From assembly GCA_026713385.1 (NCBI GenBank), contig JAPOOP010000325.1:1-37463 (forward strand): a stretch of DNA of 37,463 nt, in the 5' to 3' direction. Below are positions 1-8,679 of this stretch, piece by piece. The translations under genes were made by a program, and so were the position numbers. The notes below the pieces were generated by a model. The model was not told the origin of the DNA and made no database searches. It saw nothing but the letters and a program-made list of their open reading frames with translations. The stretch comes from Candidatus Poribacteria bacterium (lineage in GTDB: Bacteria > Poribacteria > WGA-4E > WGA-3G). Positions within the stretch are counted from its first letter, which is position 1, and each line of letters begins with the position of its first letter.

Positions 1-17
1 CGGTGGAGCGTCAGCAT

Positions 18-40
18 TAAAAAAAGCGTGATTTGCACGC
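18..40 (-). terminator. Terminator-like hairpin on the minus strand
   Basis: Perfect 5-bp stem GCGTG/CACGC (26-30 with 36-40). On the minus strand the hairpin is followed by seven T residues (complement of 19-25), as in an intrinsic terminator. No minus-strand gene lies immediately to its right, since the neighbouring gene at 154 is on the plus strand, so it may be fortuitous or may stop antisense transcription. Confidence 0.35.
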
Positions 41-153
41 AGTACTGCTATCACCAAAAGTAAAATCTGATGAGGTGATGAGGTTTTGGGGAGCGCGCTT
101 CTTACTCAAATACTCTGAACCTTGTGTATATTGAAGAAGGAGATTTCATAGCT

Positions 154-873
154 ATGAAAAAATTCACAATCTTTATCGCAGTTGTCTGCATTGTCATGAT
201 CTCGCCAATGGCGTTCGCGCAAAATTGGCAGCCGGCAGGTGATAACTGGATTGGAAAATGGTGGGGACTCGATCTCGTCACCGATACCGGTGGTTTTGGC
301 ACATCCGCAACAATTGACTACCTCGCGGAAGGTAGCGGTGGTTTGATTTCCAATGCGTCCGTTTCCACACGCGATGGTGCCGGAAAAACAGCGAATGCCA
401 TCGTGAGTCTTCCAGATAATGGCGGTTCACTCGCTTGGTCGATTGTTGACATCAATACCGAAGACCAGCTTAACATGTCCACAAGCCACGGGCTCGTTGA
501 CGGCGGAGACATCACATGGCACGGTCTCATCGTCGTTATTTCTCCGGATGAACGGACGACCGTGATGCATCCCGCACATGATGATCACGCCCAAATCTGG
601 CTCAACGGTGAACAGGTCTATGATAATTCCGCATGGACAGGCGGCGTTCGCGAAGTCACAACGCCAACTGAGATTCAATTCAAGAAGGGTGAGAATTTCT
701 TACACTACAAATGTGGTGAATCGGGTGGCGCGGATTACGTCAACCTCCGCTTTGAACCTACCGATACCGATCTTCTCATTGCACCCACGAAGGACAACCT
801 TTTCTTAGATGTCCTCACACCGGTTGAACCCCAAGGCAAACTCGCGGTTCGATGGGCGGACCTCAAACGTTAG
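154..873 (+). CDS. Secreted protein of unknown function (signal peptide, lectin-like beta-rich domain)
   Basis: 239 residues. The reading frame opens with a GTG at 124, but the ATG at 154 is preferred because it begins a clean Sec signal peptide (MKKFTIFIAVVCIVMISPMAFAQ shortened: Lys-Lys, hydrophobic core, Ala-Phe-Ala cleavage site) and has GAAGGAG at 135-141 upstream. The mature protein is rich in Gly, Asp and Trp. It contains a segment around residues 140-170 (HDDHAQIWLNGEQVYDN) that resembles the ligand-binding face of galactose-binding or NPCBM-like jelly-roll domains, where a sugar or protein contact is displayed. There is no catalytic motif I can recognise. It stands alone on the plus strand and ends 17 bases before a terminator hairpin, so it is probably monocistronic. 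A carbohydrate-binding role is inference only. Confidence 0.7.
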   Translation: MKKFTIFIAVVCIVMISPMAFAQNWQPAGDNWIGKWWGLDLVTDTGGFGTSATIDYLAEGSGGLISNASVSTRDGAGKTANAIVSLPDNGGSLAWSIVDINTEDQLNMSTSHGLVDGGDITWHGLIVVISPDERTTVMHPAHDDHAQIWLNGEQVYDNSAWTGGVREVTTPTEIQFKKGENFLHYKCGESGGADYVNLRFEPTDTDLLIAPTKDNLFLDVLTPVEPQGKLAVRWADLKR

Positions 874-890
874 TAATTTTATTCTTAACG

Positions 891-926
891 AAAAACCCGT
901 GTCCGAGTCAGGATGCGGGTTTTTTG
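891..926. terminator. Bidirectional intrinsic terminator between convergent genes
   Basis: Nine-bp stem AAAAACCCG (891-899) with CGGGTTTTT (916-924). The T-run on the plus strand ends the secreted-protein gene. The A-run on the left becomes a T-run on the minus strand and would end the CRTAC1 gene that stops at 954. Confidence 0.8.
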
Positions 927-953
927 TTGTCTAACGTGAATTTTGAAATCGTC

Positions 954-2636
954 CTATTCTTCCGATTCCACAATCGTCAGAATCTGGTTAATGGATACGT
1001 CTCGCAATTCTTGTGTACTACCGCTTTGCCAGACGATACTCACTTTCTCAACACGCTGGTTTTCTCCCAAGCCGAACAACACGCGCGTATCGCTTCCAGA
1101 GGCGTAGCTTGAACCACTCTTCACTTCCCTTATTTGCGTCATATCTCCTGTTGTAACCGTGACCTTCGCTCCGATTCCGTCGCGGTTGCTTTGTGTTCCG
1201 ATCAGTTTAATGCTCAACCAATTTTTCTGGTTCCCACCATCATTCCGAAGCAGCACTGCACGTTGATTGGAATTCATGATCACTATATCGGGATCGCCGT
1301 CGTTGTCGTAATCAGCAGTGGCGGCGGCTCTGCCAACAAGTGGTTCTGAGAAATAAGACCCGGCGGTTGCTGAGACATCGGTATAAGTGCCGTCACCGTT
1401 ATTTTGAAAGATCTGGTCGCGTTGGGCGTAGGTTTCATGGTCCATCAAGATTTCAACGACATCTTGTGGGTGCCCGTTTGCACAGAACATATCGAGATGT
1501 CCATCGTTATCGTAATCCAGAAAGAGCGGGCTAAAACCGACAAACGGGAGTGTCGGTTGTTCCAATCCACTGTCCGCGGTGGCATCGGTAAAGAAAAATC
1601 CCCCCTCGTTTTTATAGAGTGTCGCCTTCTCCGAATTCGCAACAATCAGGTCAAACCATCCATCGCCGTTGTAGTCCGCACAGTCTATCCCCATAGAACC
1701 TTCAGCAGTGCCTCTATCGTCGTAACCGACACCGATGAAGATGCTTTCATCTGTGAAGGTGCCGTCGCCGTTGTTATGATACAGGAAGTTTCTATTGGTA
1801 TCGTTGGCAACGTAAATATCGGGCAATCCGTCTTGATCGTAGTCCCAAGCGACGGCTGCCATACCGCGCCCCTCGACGGGATTTGTAACGCCTGCGGTTT
1901 CGGCAATATTCGTGAAGGTGCCGTCTCCGTTGTTTCGGTAGAGTACATCAGGGGTTCCTTTGTAGCTACGCGGATGCCCGTAACCGACGATGCCCTTATA
2001 GGTCGATACCGGCATTGACAACTCATACACCAAGTAGTTGACGAGGAAGATGTCCAAGTCGCCATCTACATCGAAATCGAGGTAGACGGCGGCGATACTC
2101 CAGAGCGTGTTATCAATACCAGCGGCCTCTGTGATGTCGGTGAAGGTGCCGTCGCCGTTGTTTTGGTAGAGTGTATCCCCTCCGAAGTTGGCGACATAGA
2201 GGTCAGGATCGCCGTCGTTGTCTATATCTGCTGCGGATGCCGCCATCCCGTACCCTGTATCGCCTATTCCTGAGATTTCGGTAACATCCGTGAAGGTGCC
2301 ATCACCTTCGTTTCGGTAGAGGACGTTGCCGAGTGTTTGTTGGTTCTCATGCGGAACGCTACCACTGTTAACGAAATAGAGGTCGGGATCGCCATCGATG
2401 TCGTAATCGAAGAAGACCGTGCCAGAACCCATAGTCTCGATGATATGCTTGTGTTCGGTTGCGCCGTTGCTGTGCTTGAAGTGGATACCTGCTTCTTCGG
2501 TGACATCCACGAAGATAGCGGGTTGCGAAGCGGCGTTGCTTACGGTGAGCAGGAGGAAGAGGAGTGCCTGTAATAACGATTTTAAATGTCGGTAGGGCTG
2601 TGAGAGGGCCATTATAGTAAATTTTGGCATTGCCAT
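954..2636 (-). CDS. CRTAC1-family FG-GAP/VCBS propeller protein with C-terminal ASPIC/UnbV domain
   Basis: 560 residues. A hydrophobic N-terminal signal (about residues 19-37) is followed by at least seven FG-GAP/VCBS repeats, each with a calcium-binding loop of the type DYDxDGDPDLYxxN and a trailing LYxNNGDGTFTDVT segment, from about residue 45 to 470. These repeats build an integrin-like propeller. The last 80 residues (NWLSIKL through the conserved GxxSYASGSDxRxxFGLG) match the ASPIC/UnbV domain usual in this family. Such proteins are exported and are often found with TPR proteins, as here (TPR gene at 3693). The start is uncertain: ATGs at 2636, 2630 and 2612 are in frame and none has a strong Shine-Dalgarno. 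The third gives a compact signal peptide. A repeat element separates it from the SUMF1-domain gene. Its role is probably extracellular binding; no enzyme site is visible. Confidence 0.88.
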   Translation of the reverse strand: MAMPKFTIMALSQPYRHLKSLLQALLFLLLTVSNAASQPAIFVDVTEEAGIHFKHSNGATEHKHIIETMGSGTVFFDYDIDGDPDLYFVNSGSVPHENQQTLGNVLYRNEGDGTFTDVTEISGIGDTGYGMAASAADIDNDGDPDLYVANFGGDTLYQNNGDGTFTDITEAAGIDNTLWSIAAVYLDFDVDGDLDIFLVNYLVYELSMPVSTYKGIVGYGHPRSYKGTPDVLYRNNGDGTFTNIAETAGVTNPVEGRGMAAVAWDYDQDGLPDIYVANDTNRNFLYHNNGDGTFTDESIFIGVGYDDRGTAEGSMGIDCADYNGDGWFDLIVANSEKATLYKNEGGFFFTDATADSGLEQPTLPFVGFSPLFLDYDNDGHLDMFCANGHPQDVVEILMDHETYAQRDQIFQNNGDGTYTDVSATAGSYFSEPLVGRAAATADYDNDGDPDIVIMNSNQRAVLLRNDGGNQKNWLSIKLIGTQSNRDGIGAKVTVTTGDMTQIREVKSGSSYASGSDTRVLFGLGENQRVEKVSIVWQSGSTQELRDVSINQILTIVESEE

Positions 2637-2689
2637 AGTGTGATCAGCGGTCAGCGGTTAGCCATTAGTAGTGGCGATTTTCGTTAGAC

Positions 2690-2825
2690 CCAAGTGTGTA
2701 GCCTGCAACAACGGCGCAGGGTTTTTGATAGGGGTTTTTGATAGGGCGTTTCCCTTTCTTCAGATTTGAGAAACGCCCATCAAAGTCCAAACGCCTGTTG
2801 TTTCTCCGCAAGGTAAAATTAAAAA
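2690..2825 (+). repeat. Dispersed hairpin repeat, copy A
   Basis: Begins GTAGCCTGCAACAACGGCGC, contains the inverted repeat GGGCGTTTC (2744-2752) / GAAACGCCC (2770-2778), and ends CCGCAAGGTAAAATTAAAAA (2806-2825). The same blocks recur at 24431-24577 and 28583-28686, and the 3' terminal block also at 5174-5193. The last bases overlap the TAA stop (2819-2821) of the minus-strand SUMF1-domain gene. Confidence 0.8.
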
Positions 2826-3721
2826 GCGGTTTTTGCCAATCGGAAACCGACAAAAGAGGTTTTCAGGTTAGGATAGAGATAGAACCGAAACGTGGTGCTA
2901 CATCGGGCAATCGTATCGATCCAGGAGCCTCCGCGGAGGACGCGCCAGCTGCCGACCGCCGGTCCCGTCGGATTCTGCTTCGGACGTTTCGTGGCGGCTT
3001 GTGAACTGTGCCAATAGTAGACATCACCGTACCAGTCGGCTGTCCATTCCCAGACGTTGCCCGCCATATCCATTACGCCGTAGTAGCTTTTACCTTTCGG
3101 GAAGCTGCCGACAGGCGCGAGGCGGTTCTCATAACCATCATCTTTTGCCGCTGTGTTCGCGTAGGGTTCGAGTGCATTGCCCCAGGGCCATGTTCTATTG
3201 GTATAACCACGTGCCGCTTTCTCCCACTCCGCTTCTGTTGGGAGTCGCATGCCTTTCCACGCTGCGTAAGCGTTTGCATCGTGCCACGACACACCAACGA
3301 CCGGATGATTCGGAAACTGTTTTACGCGTGCGGGCCAATCACCGATTTGTGGGAGATGCGTGAAATTTTCTGGGGTGTATTGGGGCATTTGTCCTGGCGG
3401 AACCGTCTCTGATTGCTGTTTCCAAAATTCATAGTACTCGGCGTTCGTGACCTCATATTTGCTGATGTAATAGGCATCGAGATAGACTTTATGCATCGGT
3501 TTTTCGTCGGCGGCGCGGGTATCGCTTCCCATGGTAAAGGTGCCTGCAGAGATTAATATGAGATTCTCTGTGTCCTGTGCGGATGCCCCAAAACTCATAC
3601 CAACACTGAGGAGCAGGAGCAGCAGACCTCTTGCTGTAATGCCGATCCGTAGGGGCGAAGTCACCTTGGGAAAATACCCAAGCAAAAACCCTCTACTTCT
3701 GTTTGGACAAAAGATATTCAT
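2819..3721 (-). CDS. Exported SUMF1/formylglycine-generating-enzyme-like domain protein (catalytic pair incomplete)
   Basis: About 300 residues from the ATG at 3721. A GTG at 3664 would give a more normal signal peptide (MTSPLRIGITARGLL then a Leu-rich core ending ASAQ) but lacks a Shine-Dalgarno, so the start is unsettled. The SUMF1 fold is clear: GTFTMGSD, YEVTNAEYYEFW, VVGVSWHDANAYAAW, RLPTEAEWEKAARG, AGNVWEWTADW, RVLRGGSW and FVGFRLA in family order. In true FGEs the GGS motif is followed by a Cys-x4-Cys pair that binds copper and oxidises the sulfatase cysteine. Here the first position is Asp (D269) and only the second Cys (C274) remains, so sulfatase activation is doubtful. It overlaps or abuts the TPR gene upstream, implying one operon. 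The stop codon lies in repeat copy A. Confidence 0.85.
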   Translation of the reverse strand: MNIFCPNRSRGFLLGYFPKVTSPLRIGITARGLLLLLLSVGMSFGASAQDTENLILISAGTFTMGSDTRAADEKPMHKVYLDAYYISKYEVTNAEYYEFWKQQSETVPPGQMPQYTPENFTHLPQIGDWPARVKQFPNHPVVGVSWHDANAYAAWKGMRLPTEAEWEKAARGYTNRTWPWGNALEPYANTAAKDDGYENRLAPVGSFPKGKSYYGVMDMAGNVWEWTADWYGDVYYWHSSQAATKRPKQNPTGPAVGSWRVLRGGSWIDTIARCSTTFRFYLYPNLKTSFVGFRLAKTAF

Positions 3722-4859
3722 AGATGCGATGATGCTCCTGCGCGAGTTTTTGGTTGCCCATGCCCTGATAGATTCTTGAAAGGTTGAGGTGGTAGTAAGG
3801 TTCCTCGCTGTCGAGTTCGACCGCTTTTCGGAACGCGTTAATTGCTTTTTGCGATTCGCCTTGCATCGCATAAGTACTACCGAGGGTGTTATGGAGAATC
3901 GCTTGATTCGGCATCAGTTGGACGGCTTTTCTGGCGGCTTCTGCGGCGTGTTTAGGATAGTTGAGCCCCATGAAGGATCGGCTCAATCCATGGTAAAAGT
4001 GGGCGTTATTGGGTGCGAGTTCAATGCATTTCTGAAAGACAGGGATAGCCCTGGCAAAGTTCTTTTGATTCATGAGGAGTGTGGCTAACTCCGTCCATGC
4101 CTCAAGGTTATTCGGTTCCGCTCGTGTGAGACGGGTGAGGCGTTCGTATTCAGCGAATTCCTTTTGAAGTTGCTGATAGATTTGCATTTCCGCTCTACTT
4201 TTCTCACGGTCTCCTGATCGGAAATACGCCGTGCCGAGTCCGTGGTGTGGCTCAGCATAACCCGTTGGACCATGCGCTATTGCCAGTTTGAAATTCTCTA
4301 TTGCTTCGGGGTATGCTTTTAGATTGAGATGCGCCGTGCCGAGTTCATAATAGAGACCTGCGCCATGTGGTGACAGCGTGAGTGCCTTGGTCAGGGTCGG
4401 AACGGCTTCTGCGTAGCGACGGAGTTTTACGAGTGATTTACCGAGCATTTCATACCCGCGTGCGTGTTGCGGTGAAAGCACTATGACCCGTCGGAGACTT
4501 GGCACGGCATCTATCCACTGATCGAGTCTGAAATAGGCAACACCAAGTGAGTAGAGGGCTTCGATGTTGTCAGGCATCAGTGCTAAGGAGCGTTGGTAGT
4601 TTTCGGTGGCTTTGTTCCAGAATTCCTCTTGGGCTTGTGCCATACCGAGATAGTGCAGCACCTCGTAGTGATCGGGTTCAATCGCGAGCGCGGCTTCAAA
4701 CTCGGAGATAGCTCGGAGATTATCGCCTTGAAACATGAGAATGAAGGCTTGCTCTACGTGCTGGACGTATGCGCTGTGGTCGCCGGATTCCTCGCCAGTG
4801 ATTCCAGATAGCGGCAAACAGAGAAAAAAGATAATTACAATTGTCAACCCGTTTCGCAT
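3693..4859 (-). CDS. Exported TPR-repeat protein
   Basis: 388 residues. An N-terminal signal sequence (MRNGLTIVIIFFLCLPLSG) is followed by about nine tetratricopeptide repeats covering residues 28-385, recognisable by the W/L-G-Y-A-P periodicity (for example VLHYLGMAQAQ, ALYSLGVAYFRLDQW, LYYELGTAHLNLKAYPEAI, ILHNTLGSTYAMQGESQKAI). TPR superhelices mediate protein-protein contacts and no enzymatic domain is present. The start ATG at 4859 is preceded by GCAAGGAAACG, part of the CCGCAAGG leader motif seen before several genes here. It is first in a minus-strand set with the SUMF1-domain and CRTAC1 genes. TPR and ASPIC/CRTAC1 proteins commonly co-occur, so a shared periplasmic or surface assembly is plausible but unproven. 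Confidence 0.88.
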   Translation of the reverse strand: MRNGLTIVIIFFLCLPLSGITGEESGDHSAYVQHVEQAFILMFQGDNLRAISEFEAALAIEPDHYEVLHYLGMAQAQEEFWNKATENYQRSLALMPDNIEALYSLGVAYFRLDQWIDAVPSLRRVIVLSPQHARGYEMLGKSLVKLRRYAEAVPTLTKALTLSPHGAGLYYELGTAHLNLKAYPEAIENFKLAIAHGPTGYAEPHHGLGTAYFRSGDREKSRAEMQIYQQLQKEFAEYERLTRLTRAEPNNLEAWTELATLLMNQKNFARAIPVFQKCIELAPNNAHFYHGLSRSFMGLNYPKHAAEAARKAVQLMPNQAILHNTLGSTYAMQGESQKAINAFRKAVELDSEEPYYHLNLSRIYQGMGNQKLAQEHHRIYEYLLSKQK

Positions 4860-4879
4860 TTTTTTACGTTTCCTTGCGG

Positions 4880-5173
4880 TTCAGCCAGGCTTTGTTTGTA
4901 GGAGCGAGTTGTGCTCGCGATTCGGTATATCCAGCACTGCGCGTGCTTGTGCTTACTTCTTCTGGATTAAATTTTACCCGTAGTGCGGAAATAAGTCAAG
5001 TTTTCCATAGAGAAAAAGACTAATTGGTGCTATACTGCTCACTGGGTTTTTTGATGGAGAGACTTGTGGGACACTGCTGCGGGTTATTCTTTGCCCGCTA
5101 AAATCTGTAGCCTTAATGGAATGGAGGGCGGTTCTTGAGAATAGCCCGTTAAAGTTTTAACCCACCTTGTTCT
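4880..5173. other. Gene-free stretch holding short palindromes and a possible promoter
   Basis: No coding region seen. It contains a GTAGGAGCGAG-TTGTG-CTCGC hairpin (4899-4918), an extended -10 element TGCTATACT (5028-5036) that could serve the downstream sialidase-like gene, and from about 5120 a block (TGGAGGGCGG, then TGAGAATAGCCCG and TTAAAGTT) whose relative lies upstream of the sensor gene at 28451-28530 on the opposite strand. Confidence 0.55.
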
Positions 5174-5193
5174 CCGCAAGGTAAAATTAAAAA
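5174..5193 (+). repeat. CCGCAAGG leader motif upstream of the sialidase-like gene
   Basis: Exact CCGCAAGGTAAAATTAAAAA, identical to the ends of repeat copies A and C. A TTG codon follows directly at 5194, exactly where ATG stands after the same motif at 28450, so it is a possible alternative start in frame with the sialidase-like gene. Confidence 0.75.
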
Positions 5194-5235
5194 TTGACAA
5201 ATCTATATCACGAAAATGGAGGTATTGAGAAAAGA

Positions 5236-6324
5236 ATGCGACAAGTTACGATCTATCGCGAGCCGGGTCGCTACGCAGGCTGGCCAGCAAATTACGGTAT
5301 TTGGGCATGGGACAACGAAATCGTTGTTGGATTCACGGTTGGCTATCACAAATCGGATGCAGGTTTCCATCGCCGTGACCGCGATAAACCCTTTGTCGGG
5401 ATGCAGGCACGAAGTTTTGATGGCGGTGAGACATGGAGCGTCTCGGAAACACCGTGTCGTTTGCCAGCAAGGGGTACACTCTCTGCAGACGAACATGTGG
5501 AAGAGCAGCATAGGTCAACAGCGGAGGTTTCGTTTGACACACCGCCGCGCATCGACTTTACGCACCCGGATTTTGCGATAATGTGCAGCCGAGCCGGACT
5601 GAGAGCCGGATCATACTCATGGTTTTACACTTCTCTCGACCGGTGCCAGAGTTGGAAGGGTCCATATCGACTTCCGATGTTTGATTATACCGGTATCGCT
5701 GCTCGGACAGATTATCTCATCTCAGGTCAGGATGACTGCCTGCTGTTCCTCACGGCATCGAAGGCGGACGGTGAGGAGGGTTTGATATTCTGTGCGAAAA
5801 CCACCGATGGAAGTGAATCCTTTTCATTACTGTCTCAGATCGGACCGGAGCCTGAGGGGTTCGCGATTATGCCAGCGAGTGTTCGGTTATCTGATTCAAA
5901 GATTCTGGTAGCAGTTCGGTGCCGAGGGGGCAGTGGTCATACGAATGCTGACTGGGAAGAACGGCAGAACTGGATTGACCTCTACGCCTCAGATGATAAC
6001 GGACAGACGTGGAATTACATGAACCGACCTGTCGAGAATACAGGACGCGGTGGAAACCCACCAACGCTAACGCATCTTCACGACGGACGACTCTGTCTAA
6101 TTTACGGGTACAGGGATGCTCCGCATCGGATATGTGCCAAATTGAGCAGTGATGCTGGTGAAACTTGGGAGGAGGAGATCGTTTTGCGCGATAATGGCGG
6201 AGATCCCGATATCGGGTATCCGCGCACAATTCAACGTCCTGATGGAACTATAGTGACCGCTTATTATTTCGATGAGGAGCCGGATGGTGAGAGATTCATT
6301 GAAGCGACATTGTGGAAGCCGTAG
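5236..6324 (+). CDS. Exo-sialidase-like Asp-box (BNR) six-bladed propeller protein
   Basis: 362 residues from the ATG at 5236, chosen because GGAGG lies at 5219-5223 and the family-like N-terminus MRQVTIYREPGRYAGWPANYG begins here (first residues MRQVTIYREPG); the frame is open back to a TTG at 5194. Asp-box motifs S-x-D-x-G-x-T-W recur: SFDGGETW, TSLDRCQSW, TTDGSESF, SDDNGQTW and SSDAGETW. The LIYGYRDAPHR segment and the RP.GTIVTAYYF segment near the C-terminus are usual in sialidase-superfamily hydrolases. No signal peptide is visible, so it may be cytoplasmic or exported by other means. Whether it cleaves sialic acid or another glycan cannot be told from the sequence. It converges with the PQQ-like gene 16 bases away. 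Confidence 0.85.
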   Translation: MRQVTIYREPGRYAGWPANYGIWAWDNEIVVGFTVGYHKSDAGFHRRDRDKPFVGMQARSFDGGETWSVSETPCRLPARGTLSADEHVEEQHRSTAEVSFDTPPRIDFTHPDFAIMCSRAGLRAGSYSWFYTSLDRCQSWKGPYRLPMFDYTGIAARTDYLISGQDDCLLFLTASKADGEEGLIFCAKTTDGSESFSLLSQIGPEPEGFAIMPASVRLSDSKILVAVRCRGGSGHTNADWEERQNWIDLYASDDNGQTWNYMNRPVENTGRGGNPPTLTHLHDGRLCLIYGYRDAPHRICAKLSSDAGETWEEEIVLRDNGGDPDIGYPRTIQRPDGTIVTAYYFDEEPDGERFIEATLWKP

Positions 6325-6340
6325 CAAAAGAACGAGCCCC

Positions 6341-7663
6341 TTAATCTTTCTGCGGGGTGAGCGCAAAGCAGACTAACCGATCTTTACCTCGAACATATAG
6401 CAGCCCATTTGACAGCACGGGTGCCGACCATGCAGGATATTGTATAAATTGTTTTCCATTTCCGTCTCTTGGGACTGCTTCAGAAATGATCTCCATCTTT
6501 TCAGGCGTGCATTTGAGTAGCATCAACCGTCCGTATTCACCGAGGTAGATAAAATAATCGTTTACCCATAGCAACGAAGCACGTTCGTCAATACGTTGTC
6601 CCCATACAACTTTACCTGTCGTGAGTTCTACACACCGAAGTTCCGCACCGCTGGAGTGTCTGCTGCTACAGGCGTAGAGATAGCCGTCGTGATGGACAGC
6701 AGTATTCCAGTGCAGCCGCAGGGATTGATTTCGGCGATTAGGAGGATCCTTCCAAACAACCTTATATCCACCGGGAGACACTTGGAGAACGGAACTACCG
6801 ATCTCGTAAGATTCACTGATGAAGACGAGGTCGTCGGCAACAACTGGACATGAAGCGTTGACGGATTCAATCCTTGGGCAGCGCCACGGATAGTGGAAGT
6901 CTATTTCACCAGTCGTCGGTTCAAAGCCGACAAGACCGCCGCGAGCAAACATAAATCCCCACCGTCGTCCATTGATCGTTGCTATGATAGGGCTGGCGTA
7001 ACTCGCTAATTCGTCGCCGATTTCGTAGACTACTTCGCCTGTGTGTTTGTTGAATGCGACAATACCGGTGCCGTTTGATGGCGGATTACCGTTTGATGCC
7101 CAAGGATCTTTCGGGGTACCCGGTGGAGAACCCCCAATTTGGGCAATGAGTAACTCACCTTCAACAATCGGTGTTGAAGCGGAGCCGAAGAAATTTTGAA
7201 CTACATTATAACGGGCTGCCGTATCTACCTTCCATAACAGGTTTCCATCCGAAACATTCAGACAGTGCAACTTCCCCTGAACACCGAAGATATAGACACG
7301 GTCTCCATCAACGACAGGACAAGACCGCGGTCCATTGTTATATCCGTACATATCTTCGTAGTCTGTGGGGTATTCAAATCGCCAGAGTTCCGTACCGGTG
7401 TCGCTTTCCATACAGGTGAGACGCGCCATGTTGCCATGACGCGCGAAGATGAACAATCGTCCGCCTGCGATGGTGGGTGCCCCGTAGCTGGTACCGATCC
7501 TCGTGTGCCAAACGACGGGGGGACCCGTGTTCCGCCATGGCGCGATCTCTATCTTTTCTTGCGATTTGCCGTTTCGCGCGGGACCAAGAAAATCGTTCCA
7601 ATCCGCCGACACGGTTAGCGGGAGGGTTAGTAATAATAAAATGACTCGCGCGGATGTCGTCAC
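6341..7663 (-). CDS. Exported PQQ-like beta-propeller repeat protein
   Basis: 440 residues with a signal peptide (MTTSARVILLLLTLPLTVSADW). The DWNDFLGPARNG N-terminus is characteristic of PQQ-like propeller proteins found beside sulfatases. Blades show the pattern G-x-L-x-x-x-D-x-x-T-G-x-x-x-W (for example CMESDTGTELWRFEYPTDYE, CLNVSDGNLLWKVD, AFNKHTGEVVYEIG, CVELTTGKVVWGQR). No alcohol-dehydrogenase active-site motif is present, so it is likely a binding or scaffold propeller rather than a quinoprotein enzyme. The start is a GTG at 7663 that overlaps the TGA of the upstream UxuA-like gene (GTGA), which implies translational coupling and a shared pathway. Confidence 0.87.
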   Translation of the reverse strand: MTTSARVILLLLTLPLTVSADWNDFLGPARNGKSQEKIEIAPWRNTGPPVVWHTRIGTSYGAPTIAGGRLFIFARHGNMARLTCMESDTGTELWRFEYPTDYEDMYGYNNGPRSCPVVDGDRVYIFGVQGKLHCLNVSDGNLLWKVDTAARYNVVQNFFGSASTPIVEGELLIAQIGGSPPGTPKDPWASNGNPPSNGTGIVAFNKHTGEVVYEIGDELASYASPIIATINGRRWGFMFARGGLVGFEPTTGEIDFHYPWRCPRIESVNASCPVVADDLVFISESYEIGSSVLQVSPGGYKVVWKDPPNRRNQSLRLHWNTAVHHDGYLYACSSRHSSGAELRCVELTTGKVVWGQRIDERASLLWVNDYFIYLGEYGRLMLLKCTPEKMEIISEAVPRDGNGKQFIQYPAWSAPVLSNGLLYVRGKDRLVCFALTPQKD

Positions 7664-8679
7664 GCCGCGACCTCCTCGTTCGCACGTTTCACGAGGGCAT
7701 TCATATAGGCGATTGTATACGCTGTACCAACGCGACCGTCATCCGCCATACTCGGAATATGGTCGGGAATTAGCACACCGTTGAAGTCGACCTCGCGGAG
7801 TGCTTTTGCGACTTGATACATATCCTGATAACCGTTGTCGACAAAGGTCTCGACGAAGTGTGGGAGCGGTTGATCGACGTTACGGAAGTGGACTTTGAAG
7901 ATTTTGTTCCGTTCGCCGAAGTAGCGAATGGATTCGATGACATCTTTGCCCATGAGTTCGCCGCCTTCCAGCCAGCAACCAACGCAGAAGCACATACCGA
8001 CATTCGGACTATCAGCGATTTCAAGGGCACGTTTGTAACCTTCAAAACTGCTGAAGATACACCTCGGAATTCCAGCAAGATGCACTGCGGGTGGGTCATC
8101 AGGATGGATCCCGATCATCACGCCTGCTTCCTCAGCGACTGGTGCCGCTTGCTTGATGAAGTAGGTGTAGTTATCCCAGAGTTCATCTTCACTGAACTCG
8201 CGTCCGTGAGAGAGCGGCATCGGGTACAATTTGCCTCCCCAATGTCCTTCCTGTGCTGCGTCAAGGTTGAACCCCCGCGCACTTGCGCCACCGCGGGTTG
8301 TCTCACGTTCGGTGCTCCAGATGCCGTTGCCCATGTGTGCATAGGTCGTATACGGAATCCCTGCCTTACCGAGATCGCGAATGTACCTTTTGTACTGTTC
8401 GACCTTCGCGTCGCGGTTCTCTAAGTTCAGCACAATCCCGTCCTGATTGTGGACATCGCTGTTGCCGAACCCGTAGATCTTGAGTCCTGCATTCTCGAAA
8501 ATCTCGCGGCGACTCATGAAATAGTCGTAATTCGCATTTTCGCCGTTTGTCCAGAGGACGACATATTCAACGTCCATCTGCTTGGCGAACTGCAAATCTG
8601 CCTCACTCGGTTCCGGCGACATCTGCGCCGTGACTTTCATACCGGGTGCAATGTTTTGTAATGGGGTTTGAGTTGCCAT
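7660..8679 (-). CDS. uxuA: Mannonate dehydratase (UxuA-like) TIM-barrel protein
   Basis: 339 residues, close to the roughly 350 of Gram-positive-type UxuA. Family motifs are present: IHPDDPP at 191-197, a CVGCW at 232-236, KVHFRNV near 260, and FVDNGYQDMYQVAKALREV followed by IPDHIP near the end (FVDNGYQDMYQVAKAL). In UxuA these His, Cys and Asp positions bind the catalytic metal. The enzyme dehydrates D-mannonate to 2-keto-3-deoxygluconate in hexuronate catabolism and is cytoplasmic. GGAGG stands eight bases before the ATG. It lies between a sulfatase and a PQQ-like protein with a coupled GTGA junction. That suits breakdown of a sulfated uronate-containing glycan (inference). A related sugar-phosphate isomerase function cannot be excluded. 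Confidence 0.78.
   Translation of the reverse strand: MATQTPLQNIAPGMKVTAQMSPEPSEADLQFAKQMDVEYVVLWTNGENANYDYFMSRREIFENAGLKIYGFGNSDVHNQDGIVLNLENRDAKVEQYKRYIRDLGKAGIPYTTYAHMGNGIWSTERETTRGGASARGFNLDAAQEGHWGGKLYPMPLSHGREFSEDELWDNYTYFIKQAAPVAEEAGVMIGIHPDDPPAVHLAGIPRCIFSSFEGYKRALEIADSPNVGMCFCVGCWLEGGELMGKDVIESIRYFGERNKIFKVHFRNVDQPLPHFVETFVDNGYQDMYQVAKALREVDFNGVLIPDHIPSMADDGRVGTAYTIAYMNALVKRANEEVAA

Noticed and set aside
102-302. Minus-strand open frame opposite the secreted-protein gene
   Set aside because: Shadow of the plus-strand gene, no ribosome site, no recognisable domain.
3722-3871. N-terminal extension of the SUMF1-domain gene
   Set aside because: It overlaps the TPR gene by about 180 bases in another frame, is basic and low-complexity, and precedes the signal peptide.
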